Shown in pieces: positions 1 to 12,500 of a stretch of 64,000 nucleotides of DNA (positions are counted from its first letter, which is position 1; each line of letters opens with the position of its first letter). The notes under the pieces were generated by a model. That model made no database searches. It saw only the letters and a list, made by a program, of their open reading frames with translations, and had not been told where the DNA came from. The stretch is from Siderastrea siderea (taxonomy: Eukaryota; Cnidaria; Anthozoa; Scleractinia; Rhizangiidae). The position numbers and the translations under genes are program-made. The stretch lies in assembly GCA_964030785.1 (NCBI GenBank), contig OZ034968.1:35603186-35667185 (forward strand). Direction: 5' to 3'.

Positions 1-530
1 CTGTCCCACCTTCTAAGTAGGGATAGTCAGGCGTGACAAATGTGCAAACGCGCGCGAAAGTAGGTTGCCGTGTGGAAACTGCGTGGAAACTTCACCCGCG
101 CGTGGAGGGCTAGAACAGGCGACCTTCGCACAGGTTCCTCTCACCCATCTATCCCTGAGCTGAGCCACTGCTCGTAGTTTATCCATCGGGAAATCAGAAT
201 TTTTTTGCCCAGACAAAGTAAACATAGCTTACTTACTTCATTCACTGGTTTAATTAAGATTTGTCATCTTTCTCTTTGGCACTACTATAGCTTACTACTA
301 TGTGCTTTTGCCTACTGTTTAGTATTTACACAAAACAAAACATCTGGAAAAATAGCACAGAACGCACTACGTTTAAAAATAGAGTTACAAGAAACATAGA
401 ATGGTGCCTATCAATTTTTGTTTTGTTGGCATTACAAACTGTGAGTCAAACATGTAAGGACTCTAAGTGAATGTTGGAGTGGATAGTACCATTCAACACC
501 CTAAAAGGGACTAAGCAGCAGAATAGTTAC

Positions 531-3500
531 CTGAAAAGCCGTGTCATGGAAGATTCGTAAGTCAAAGTAAAGTGCTCTTGGTCCTACAAACAACATTAAA
601 AATGTTAACTATGAAAGCTACTCAAATGCTGTATGCAGTTACCTAACGGCAGTAATGAAAACACGATCCACAATAACCGGGATCCATACTAATGTTTTTA
701 ACACAAAAGTCGAGATCTTATATTTTAAGGAGAAAAATAAAGCAAAAAAGTAGGTATTAGAAACTACTGTCTTATTTCAAAAGAGCGAGCAAACGATTTC
801 AAGATATCTAAACAACAGGAGTTTACTTTTTTCTTCATGTAGACTAAGAGGTATCATGACATTAATAAGGCTCAGGGAGGTCTCTCATTTGGGAAGCAAG
901 CCAAAAACAACGTATGCAAAAGAAAAAATCTATACTGGAATACAAAAAAAATTTTTTTTTATCATTCAAACCTTAAAGTAGGCCAGTTGAAGGCTCATCT
1001 GAACAAATGCATCTGGGCTGTAGAGAGACATACATGCGTGCTTTTATTAACCCTTTAACCCTGATATGAAAATGCATATTCTCCTTACTGTTCTCCATAC
1101 ATTTCTTATGGAACTAGTAAGGAGAGTTTGTCTAAATATCAAGACATCTTATTCTTGGTGATCACTTTCTTTATTCTCTTCACTTGAATGTTTGAACAAG
1201 TATTGATAATGTAAAGAGAAATTTCATTTTCGTCACTGTTACGGCTTTAAGGGTAACTACAATTTTTACAGCGCTACACGTTACCGGTACCACTTGCCCA
1301 AAGGTTTTGATTAGTTTTTTAGGCATCTGTCAAACAACTTTTTGATGGCTTCTGTTTCAAGTGACCAACTGAATCCAAGAGCAACAAGGGGAAAGGTCGA
1401 AGTCTGTGTGATGCAACTCAGGGAGGGAATAAGGCGGTTTTGAAGATCATTGATACAAAACAGTCGTTCTATTACCAGACGCATCACGACAGCCAAAGGG
1501 TTCAGGATATACTTAATTCCACTCTTTTGCAGTGGAGGCTTATTTGTAATTACAGATCTTTGATCAGCTGTGTTACTCGGAAACATAGCCAACACAAAAT
1601 AACACTATCCATTGTTCTGTTACCTCAGTTTCATCTTCTTGATGGCACCCTTTCCTGAAACAAAAACAAAAAAAAATATGTAGGTGATCTTAAAGCAATA
1701 TTATTACAAACAGAAATATTCATGCAATTCAAAATGTTCTTACCAAATGTGGTGTTCACCAAAATGTGTAGGTCAAGATCATTGATGAGTAGCTCTGCCT
1801 TCTTCTGGCAAGACTCAATTATGGACACACACTAAGAAGAAGAAGAGATAAACAAAATAGTAAAACAAATTACATTTTAAACCTTACAGCTTGTGCAAGA
1901 TCTGAAGTAATGAATGAAGGTGTGGTTAGTTAACAGACAAATCAAAGGATACTTATGGGAGCTTACAAAACATGAAGTGTTACTGTATGGAGAAAGACGC
2001 TTTTTGAGGAACATGCAAACTCCAACGTTGACTATTATTTTTATAGTGCTTTATAAAACTGTGACAAAATTTGATTTTTGAGGGTGTTTGAGGGTGTTCT
2101 GAAGATCACAGGATACAAATGATATGCTAATTATTAAATCGTGGTTTTAATTTTACAAAATAAGAGGGGTCTGATTATAAACAAACAAACTTTATTGGCT
2201 TTATCCTCAACATGACGATTTCAGTACTTATACAACAAACAAGATTTGGGAAGATGTTTACAGTGTATGAAGAATTAAGTCCATGTCCCTCAGTTTACCA
2301 AAACTCAAAACAAAACAAAAAAAAAACACATGTAAAACAATTTAATTTATGAAAGTAAAGTTTTTAGTTAGACCCACATTCATTTTGTATCAGGGTTCAC
2401 GATAACAACAACCTACCTTTTCAGGAATATCCCACTGAAGTCGTGCAGGTGGCGGCAGGACAAACTCTGGCTCACCCTTGCAATGGCCATCTTCTTTGTA
2501 CCTGGGGATGAATAATTATTAGTATTATCAGTATTGATGTTTCCCTTTTTGTATTATATTATAGGTTATATTTTACCTTTTTTTATAGTAGTTATCATAT
2601 AGTCATATATATTTTTAATATTTACACTGTAAAGTAGGTCACATTTCAGCTGGCCCGGGGACTGCAATGATTTTACTTCTTAATAAAGCTATCTATCTAT
2701 CTATCTTTCTACCTATAAGGCCTGTTCCAGATGCCACTACACTCATGCGCCTAACCTAATGCATTTAAATTTGACTCTGGAGTGATTTGGGGGTGATAGC
2801 TGATTCACATGGCATACTTGAGTTAAACCTAATCAACTGAAGAATGTAAACAGCAGTAAACAATTCTCTCTGTGTAGCTAATTCAAGCGTTGTATACAAA
2901 TATGTGGCTGATCCAACATTCACCTTTACAAGCACTACCAAATTAAAAATGCCACAACAAGGTCTTCGCCCAGACCTATCTAAGAACCCATGAACTATCT
3001 TGCAGTTAAGAGTAAGAAAAATTTCCAGGTATCTTTTCCAGATACTATCATTTCTAAAATAAATTCATTTAAGGATGGTGCTTCTTTTTGTTACTGCGGA
3101 TACGTTCTGTGCATCTCAGGATATTTGAGTTTCTTAAGGAATTTGCCCCCTAATACAACAATATTTTTGCGTGAATTATGACTATGTGGAAAAAGCAGAT
3201 CTTAGCAAGGCTTATCAGAATCCAAAAAGAAAATTGGACATAACTACACATTTTTCAAAGATAATTAAGCTTAAATTTGGAAAGAAATTGCCATACATTC
3301 TTTGTATTTTAACGCTTTTTTAGAATTAGGGTTGCTTAATTATCTCTAAAAAATGCATGGTTACCCACATTTTTCTTTTTGGATTCCAATAACCCTTGCT
3401 ACATGTAAGAGCTACGTTTTCCCCATAGTTATAACCTTTGCAAAAAAACATCTGTATTAGGAGGCACCGTGCTTAATAACTTACCCCAAAAGGTTGATGT

Positions 3501-6500
3501 CATCCCCCAGAACAAACTCTCCAAGATGAGAGACAATTGGGGCATCAGCCCTGAAAATAGTAAAGAAAATAATGATGCACTACCACAGTTAACACATTGA
3601 TTAGAGCACTTGAGTCACACATATAAGATTCCCAGAATTGATTCGCAGAGTCAAATAAAAGCATCATACAAGGGTTGCATTTGGCATTAGTTCTCTTGAG
3701 AACTTTTCATGGGGCTTCCCAAGTTTCATCCTTCAACTTTAAAAATCCAGACATTTATCAAAGTACAAAGTGACTTTGATAGACAATGTACACATGCAGT
3801 GTCCCCAGTAAGCATTCCTTTTTTAATACACTGAACAACACATAGTTCACTGGATGATGCCAATGACAAATAGTGGGCCTAAACAGTGGTTTTAAAAGCT
3901 GGGAATTTGAGATGAATTTGAGATGTTGATAGAAAGGTATTACAAGCCCTACTTAAGACAATGGTTTTAACAAGCACAGTTTCAACACTGGCAGAAAATG
4001 ATTTTACAATAGTTCTTGGGTATTTTAGAGAGCTCTCAGAGAGTACTGTTATCTCTATGCATAGTTCAAAATCTGAATGATGCATTTGTTAATTTTACTA
4101 ATACTATGATACCAGACTATCCAAAATCCCTTTAATGTGGACATGTTCTATAGCAAACATCAGTTCATATTATAAACATAATTATTTTCAACAATATTGT
4201 GTTCATACCATGAGTGTTCAGCAGTTACGCCAAACTGTTAAAGAGAAAAGAAATGAATAAATTGTAGAATCACCAGATAAACAAGAAAGTACATAAATAC
4301 AACACAATACAGGGACTAGTGTACCTGTACAGGTCTGGGCCTCAATCTACTCTGAACCAAGCTGGTGCATATAAGGCCTCAGGGACTAGTGTAATAATTA
4401 CACTGTGCAACAATTATTATTGTTATCAAATAAGTACCATAAAGGACTCAATTATTTGGAATACCCTAACTATGCCATATTGTTGAATATTATATACGAT
4501 AAAACCAAAACACACAGCTGCACAAGAGCTTATTGTGCAGGAAAGGAGAAAAAACAACTTTAAAGATTTTGGAAAAAGTAATAACAAAGTTACAAAGTTC
4601 TGTCTCAAGTTCTACTTAAATGTACCTACCCTGCCATTCTTGAAAATATAAGCAGAAACAGATTTATCGAACCAGCAACTGTGACCATTGCCATGTAGCA
4701 AATATCGGCTCAGAGCATCCAGATCTTGAGATTCCTCCTGTAATTTTCAGTACATGTATATGTAAGTTACAAAAAAGATGCAATAAGCCAAGGAGTTTAT
4801 AATCTGCCAGTAATCATCACTAGGTACAGTTATTACCTCATCATAGTCCATCTCCAAGTCCTCCAAGGTCAAGAAAAATGCAGCCTAGAAGTGGACAAAA
4901 TCACTCAACTATCTTTAAAGATTGAAAAAATTATTGGAAATTGATATGGTTACCTGTAATGATGACCAAGAAGACAACTATTATACAATTTAAATATGCC
5001 TGAGTTGGTGGGGCCTTAGTGGTCAAGTGGTTAACATGCTTACAGTGTCAGACTTTTAAGAGTGACTTTCAGTAAAAATCAAACAAAATTTCAATTTAGT
5101 GGCAGTAGTTGAAAAATCGATTTCTTTCGTATTGTGCATATAATTAGGTATTTGTAAAGCTAGAAACCTGATGCGGTTCTTAATTTTTCGCCAGAAGCGC
5201 TTTGTTTTCGAAAAAAACGAGGAGATCGATTCTCGGGTTTCGTAGGTCAAAATCACAGAAAATTAATCTTGAAAATCAGTACTATAAACTTGCATCGCGC
5301 TGCTAAACTAAAGCGCAGAGAAAAAGATAGGGACTTTCTATCGACAGAACAAGTCTTTTTCATTAACCAGACACATGTGAAACGGCAGTAGCGAAATCTG
5401 CTGAACACAAACAATTCCAACTAAAAGGCAGGTTTTGATGATCACGTAGAAACTGATTTGGAACCTAACTTCTGTGAAGTAATTTAACATGTGCCATAAT
5501 TCTAAATGGTCTCAATCCTCATTCAATAGACAGCACAAACATTGGAATAAACCATACCTTGAAACTGGCTTGGGTTATCCATGCTACTTTGTTTGGGACC
5601 AGTTTGAACTGGGGCCTGGTGAAGTTGAATTCTGCCGTCCACAAAAACTCAAGAAATTTTGCTTCTTAAACCAAATGGGCTCGATCTACTTCATTCTTGT
5701 TAATTTCCAGCGTTAACATTCTTTTGCGTTCCAAAAAGAGGAAGAAAAAGCCCGAAATGGGCGATTTTGACACTTCCAAACTTCTGTTCCTTCGTGTGCA
5801 AATATTCTCTGTACATTTGTTTGCATTGCATTACCAAATACCGTGACTAAATTGTTTACTGCATATGTCATGTTTTGTCATGGTTTGCACAGAGAGCTCA
5901 CAACAATATCACCAGTATCATTCAATTTTTTCTTTTGCCTCTACCTTTTTGAGATCAACCGAACATTTTAGTTTGAAGCCATCATCAAGCACCAAGCAAC
6001 GACGAAGAAAAGAGAGATTGTGTAGCTTAACACTAAAATTTTGGTGTACTTCAGCATGCGGCAAAGTTGAACTTCATTAAGCCCCATTTGTTAAATTTGC
6101 TGCCTTCCAAGTTTTCCCAATGACAGCAGCATGGATAACCCAAGCCAGTTTCAGGGTATAGTTTAGTTCAATGTTTCTACTGTCTATTGAACGAGGATTG
6201 AGACCATGTGGGGTTATGGCGCATGTTAAATTATTTCACAGAAGTTAGGTTCCAAATCAGTTTCTACGTAAAAATCAGAACCTGCCTTTTAGTTTGGAAT
6301 TGCTTGAGCTCATTAAATTTCGCTACTGCTGTTTTGTAACTGTCTAGTTAATGAAAAAGACTTGTTCTGTTGATAAGAAGTGTCTATCTCTTTTTCCGCG
6401 CTTTAGTTTACCAGCGCGGTGCAAGTTTATAGTACTGATTTTCAAGATTAATTTCCTGTGATTTTGATCTCTCAAACCCGAGAATCGATTTCCTCGTTTT

Positions 6501-9500
6501 TCTTTAAATAAAGTCCTTCTGGGGAAAACGAACCACATCAGGTTTCTAGTTTTACCAATACCCATTTATGTGCAAAATATGAAAGAAATCGATTTTTCAA
6601 CTTCTGCCGCCGAATGCTCAATGTTTACTGAAAGTCGCTCTTAAGGTTTAAGTCCTTTAAGGTTTAAGTCTTTTCCTTTGTCCCAAGTCAGAAAGACTTC
6701 CCCTCCAAAAATTTGAATTTTCTACTGAGTCACAAACATTCTCCCCTCCAAACAGTTTTTTTAAAACTAGTGCAGAGAGACTCCTCCCTCTTAAAGTTTG
6801 ATTTTTTTACCTTAAGGCAGAAAGACCTCACACCCAAACGTTTGTTTCCTGGTCTAAGTCAGAAAGACTCCTCACCCATAAAAGTTTGCATAATTTTTTA
6901 TTGAAAAGACTCCTGACCCCAAAGTATATTTTTGCCTAAAGTCAGGAAACCTCCTCCTTCCACAAAGTTTGTCTTCCTTATCAACTAGCATCATTCTAAT
7001 CTTAAAAAAGTATTTTACGAGGCAGGCAAGCTTTCTTTTTCTCCACCCTTTTATCAGCAAGGTAAATTCACCTGTTCAATACTATCCAACGACTGCTTGT
7101 TCACACCTCTGCTAAAGTATGTACTTCTTGTTTCTGCCCAAAGGTTCCTGGAATAATTACATTTAACAGGGTTCAGTGTCATGTTTCTCTTGAACAATTG
7201 CTCTCATGTCGAAAGCGGTATTCTCAGCCCATAGATGACAAGAATTGGTCCCATAGGAAATCATTCATTTAGCAAAGGGAGAATGCAACCTGAATAATCA
7301 AGGCAAAGATGTCAAAACACAGCCAGTAGGGCTCCAGCTTGAAACAAAAACATAGTTTTAAGCCACATAATGTTCATTGTTGTGTTGTTTCGGACAAGGA
7401 CCTTTACTACACATTGTTTCTCTCTACTCTGGTAGTGGCTAATTTAAAGGTAATTACAGCAAGGTAATTAATAGGTACTAGATAAAAATGCTTGGGATAA
7501 CCCTGAAATGGACTACTGTAGCATCCCAGTATGCGCAGTAATACATAGTAAGCTCCAGCTGTATGAGCTACCTTTTGCCCAAAGTGCTACTTTCCCTGAT
7601 AAGACTGGCTCACTGGTTGCCCACTCTACAAGAAAGTACATTTTTACCTGAGTGTTAACACTGGTTTGAGACTAACCTCTCGGCACTTGTCATGGCTGGT
7701 AAAAGCTCCTCCCCTTGAACTGGTTTGGATTCATCCTTAAGAATTCTCACAATTTGTCTGTTGAACATTTAAAAGGATCGCATGTTCAGACAATTCAAGG
7801 GAGAACAACAACTATTAAAAGCATTCTACTATCTAAGAGAAAAAGAAAAACAGTTTGTCTGAATTATATCTTAAAAAATTCTCATCTTTTTAAACATCGG
7901 TTGACATTTAGGATATAGTTTAAAGGTGATTCAAAATCAAAGACTTGAATTGATACAAGAAGCTAATTAAGCAAATGTAGTATTAAACTTACAGAATCAT
8001 CTCCTTCATGATTCACCAGACTGATAAAAAGTCACTGAGAATTACTGTTTTAACTGCAAATGGCCTTTAAACTTACAAAATTAATGTCTACTATACACAA
8101 GGAAACTCTTTGTCATGCAAAACTATTTGCATTTTTGCAATTTGAATCCTTTTTCATATTAAATGGTAATTTGAAAAAAAAAGTCAATGAGACTGGGGAT
8201 TGCAAGTTATGAAATTTGCTTCAAGTGTTCATTGCAATGCATCTATCTTGTGAGAGACTTCTCCGCAGAAGATCCAAAGATATTTCAATTACCAGTGGCA
8301 ATTTTTGTAAATTAAACAAAGCTTATACAAAGTAAAACATACTTTTCTAAATCAGCAGGCTTCAACAAAACACCACGGTGGAACACTTGGAGTTTGAAAA
8401 ATCTCCCACGGTGGTAGATTATGATATGGTTTGTTGCACCATGATGGTGAAGATGATCTAAAGTAGCAATAATGCAAAGACAATTACAAAGTAGAAATAA
8501 CCTGACTTACTTCATACTAATGAAACCATAGAAGGCATTGGCCATGTGGGCCATTGTGGGGGTGCAGTGGTGTAGTGGTTAGTGCATTGCACTTCAGATC
8601 TGAAGGTCGGTGGTTCAACGCTTTGCCATTGTGTTGTTTCCTTAGACAAGATACTTTGCCCCACATTGTCTCTCTCCAACCAGGTGTATAAACGGGTACT
8701 GGCGACATGCTGCTGGGGGGTAACCCTGCGATGGAATAGCATCCCATCCAGGGGGGAGTAGCAATACTCTTAGTTGCTTCATGCTATGGAAACCAGGATG
8801 AGCTCTGGCCGTGTGGGCCTCCTTGGCCCGAGTGTGACTTTATGTGGGCCAGTGCTTTGGACTAAGTGGGATCCCTTATGAAAAGAATCTAATTGCAGCC
8901 TTGTTGCAGCAATCACACTGCCACCAGGATGTAGTTGCTGCAACCAGTTGCCAAGTGATCATGCAATCTTGCAGTGATCTTTTTTCAATCACAGTGTTGT
9001 CATGACTCTGCTGCAACCTTGCAACAAATACTTTAATGGCAACAATTAAGTTGCAGCAAAGAAGCTGCAAATTATAAGCATCAATATGAAAATTGAAGAA
9101 TCTTAATGGAAACCATTTAATTAATTGCAGGAAAGTGTTCACAATTTGCTCATAGTGGCAACTTGTAAGTGGTAGTGGAAACTTTGCTGCTAGCACTTTG
9201 CAGCAACCTTTGTGACACCCTAATGCTTTGGGTTCCAAAAACGAATTTGCCCCAGCATGGTTGCACCAACTATGCAACTAGTAATCACCACAAGCTTGCA
9301 GTAAGGTCACTAAAATTGACTGCTGCAATTATATCTTTTCATAAGGGATATAACCTTACCTTTTGAACTCAAATGATGATATTCAAAGCTACTTAAATGA
9401 TGAAATTATTCATACATGTTTATCACCAGAAGGGTGTGTACAGTGTGTTCTATACATTTGACACTTTATCTAACAATGTTAGGAGCTAAAGCTGCTCATC

Positions 9501-12500
9501 ACAATAAGTGAAGACACAGTTACTATATGAACAACAATCAGAAATGACAACAACAACATTACTATCACCTTGTTCTTTCAGTGGGAGCCTCGTTGTGCCA
9601 AATGTTTTCCTGAACTGTTCTGAACAAAGTGGGATAATACCCATGGCAAATTGCTACAAAAGAAGAATCCAAATTTAAGACTGCGAGGTACAGCCTTTAA
9701 TACAATTAAATCTAATGACTTAAATAGTCAGGGGAAAGGGGTATTTGCTACTCCAAACAAAATAGGCACACTGGGGACCAGTTCTGGCTGTCGCCCATAG
9801 AGGAAAATACATGTAGAATTGTTCAAGTAGTTAAGTGCCATTTCTGACACTGTCTGTCTTAAAAGGAGAGGAAATGAGCCATTTAGTTCGGGAAATGTCT
9901 CTCTCTAACCTCTTACAATACCTTTGTAAGAGGTTTGACAATACATGTCTGCCTAAGAGAGGTGGCCAACTTTTTTAAAGGAGTCAGGACAACTGGCAGT
10001 GTCCATTAAGGACAACTGGCTCTGACACTGCATGTCCACCTCAAAGAGGTCCCAGCTGTTATGAGAGGGAGATTGCTGTTCTTACTACAAAATGCTGCTA
10101 TGTATTTCAGTCCTCAGCACAGAAGTTGCAGGTAAAGTACTGAAAATACCTACTGGCTCCAGCTTTTCCTTGAAGATCTGTTTCCTGTACAGGAACATAG
10201 CATGGATTATGTTTGCTGCCCTAGCACTTTGAATTCGTGAGGGGACATGTAAAGAATCCTGAAGAAACAAAATTGAAAAACTCTTAGGCTAGCTGTGATG
10301 GTAAGTAAAGAGTATCAAATCCAATTTAAACAAACACTGGCCTCTCTCGTTTACAGTTCTTAACACAAAATGACTTGGAGTTTTACCATTTGACTACTAA
10401 CCCCTGACTGAGTTGTGTTGACCACTATAGGTAGATTGATTGAGCATCTATACAGTGTAGTAATAACTAACCTTGGGAATGTACTAGCCCTTGTTAGGCC
10501 TAATAATTAGGCCAAATACATGAGTAATCTGACTATAATTAGGTTTAATCTACCTTCCCAGTTAAAGTACTGTGCACCACCAGTGAAAACAAGTAGAGGA
10601 GCCACACCTGTCTAGTGTATAAAGGGGGGGGGGGGAGGGGTACTCCCTTATATAAGCTAGATAGGTATGTGTGGCCCCAAAAGGAATGGTTTTAGAGCCC
10701 CGGGGGGGACGGGGGCACTCCCTCATAATACTCATATGGGTATTGCCGCCTAATGCGGTCGTGATTTTGGGACTCCTGGGGTGAGTTGCATAAAACTCAA
10801 TGTCCGGTGTAACTGCTAACATCAGACATTAAAGTATTGACTTTGACTGGAGTAAACGTCTGGCGTTAGAAGTTATGCCGGACGTTAAGTGTTATGCAAC
10901 TCGCCCGTGATCAAAAATGGGGTATCCATATTCGAGACATTTTCTAAAACAGGGTGTAATATTGCAAACACACGAAAGCTTCAAGATATCAGCTGCGACT
11001 TTAAATTATTTATATAAAGGAAATAAATAAATGGCTAACATGGTCTGTGTAGAAACAGTTGCATTTCGGAGGTATAAGTCGAACAAACAAAGAAATAACT
11101 TTCTAAAACAGGGTTTTGAAATTTAGTAAACACCTAAAACAGTGTATTAAGAAATTGCCTATTTCTAGAAGGGGGTATCACACCCTTCTAAAATAGGGAC
11201 TAATTTTGGAGGCCTGGGTGGCACACACCTACCCAAAACCTACTTGAGTACCCCCACCCCGGGTTTTAGAGTCATCTTAGTCTGAAATTGGGTATAGATT
11301 TTAACCATTTTGGTCTGAAGTAGGGAAGGGGTCTCAAGGAGCGTGCCACATACCCCCTCCCAAATTTTTGGGAAGTATCCCCTCCCTGTGAGGTGTATAC
11401 ATGGTATCCTCCTCCCTCCATCTTTTTGCATCAAACATTGTGTCTGAAATCCAACAGTGTTGGATACTCACTAATCCATAGTAGTTACTGTTGATCATAA
11501 GAGGCTCTCTGGATCGAAGGTACACAAACTGCTGCCACCAGTCACTGATCTGTTGGAAACAGACCATAAGAGACAATTAATCGTTAGATTGCTCATCAAT
11601 TAAAGAACAGTGGTAGAAAACTCAACAATTTTTTTTCATCAGTTGCTGTCATTTAAGACACCTCCTTGGGCCAATTTACATTTCTTAATTAGCTGTGAAA
11701 TGTTCTACCAAGTAAAACTAAAAAGGAGTCTGATTGCAGTTTACTTTATAATAAGCCAAACTGTAAAGAAGTCATATATTGTTAGTTTTACTTTTCTTCT
11801 CGTTCCTTCCTTGTTTCTTGTTTTTATTTTTGCTTATGCTTTACTGATCTATACATACGTAGTTAGTAGACCACCATGACTTCCAAATCAAGTAACGCTG
11901 AAGTTTCTTTCCAAGGCCATTCTGAAAGAAATGATTCGAAAAAATAGTTATGTAAATAACCAAAGCAAATGGGTAAAAAGTTGCTAAGTCAAATTCATAA
12001 CTGGTATGAAAAAATAACTTTACAATATGTCTCAAACCTTAAAGTCTTCAGCCAGCTTCTCCATTTTCTTGAATCGCTCTTCACTAAGAACTGGCCTCAC
12101 AGACTGCAAGTACTGAAGCCAAAAAATAGTAATTATTGAAATTACCCAGTAAAATGTTAAATTGAACACCAGAAATAAATTCAATGTACATAACATTAGG
12201 CCTGAAATAATGTATTACCCTCCTTGTTGTGGCATCAAGATCTGGAACAGGAAGGTACGGCAAAGACTTCTCATAGCTGTACAGGGTTGGGTTTTTACCA
12301 CCTAGAATTTTCACTAAGCCCTATAAACAAAACATCAATCGGACAAACATTTCAGAATATTTAATGTACATATAGACCACCACCTGTAACATCAAACAAG
12401 GACTAGCGTAAAGGCCTGAAAATGGTTCCTGGATAAAGCAGCACTATGCCTAGAAATACAGCCAATCAGAAGGCTGGGATTAGACTACTTATTTGACAGT

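Noticed and set aside
1..530. Search for the last CPT1 exons
   Set aside because: No sequence encoding the expected continuation after [12 protein letters not shown] was found on the minus strand, so the C-terminus is taken to lie outside the window.
1311..1595. 94-residue minus-strand frame within CPT1 territory
   Set aside because: It does not match CPT1. The true neighbouring exons (1654-1624 and 1017-972) join in phase without it.
8876..9277. 133-residue minus-strand frame
   Set aside because: It lies wholly inside a MITE with inverted ends and repetitive TTGCAGCAA words; no homology recognised.
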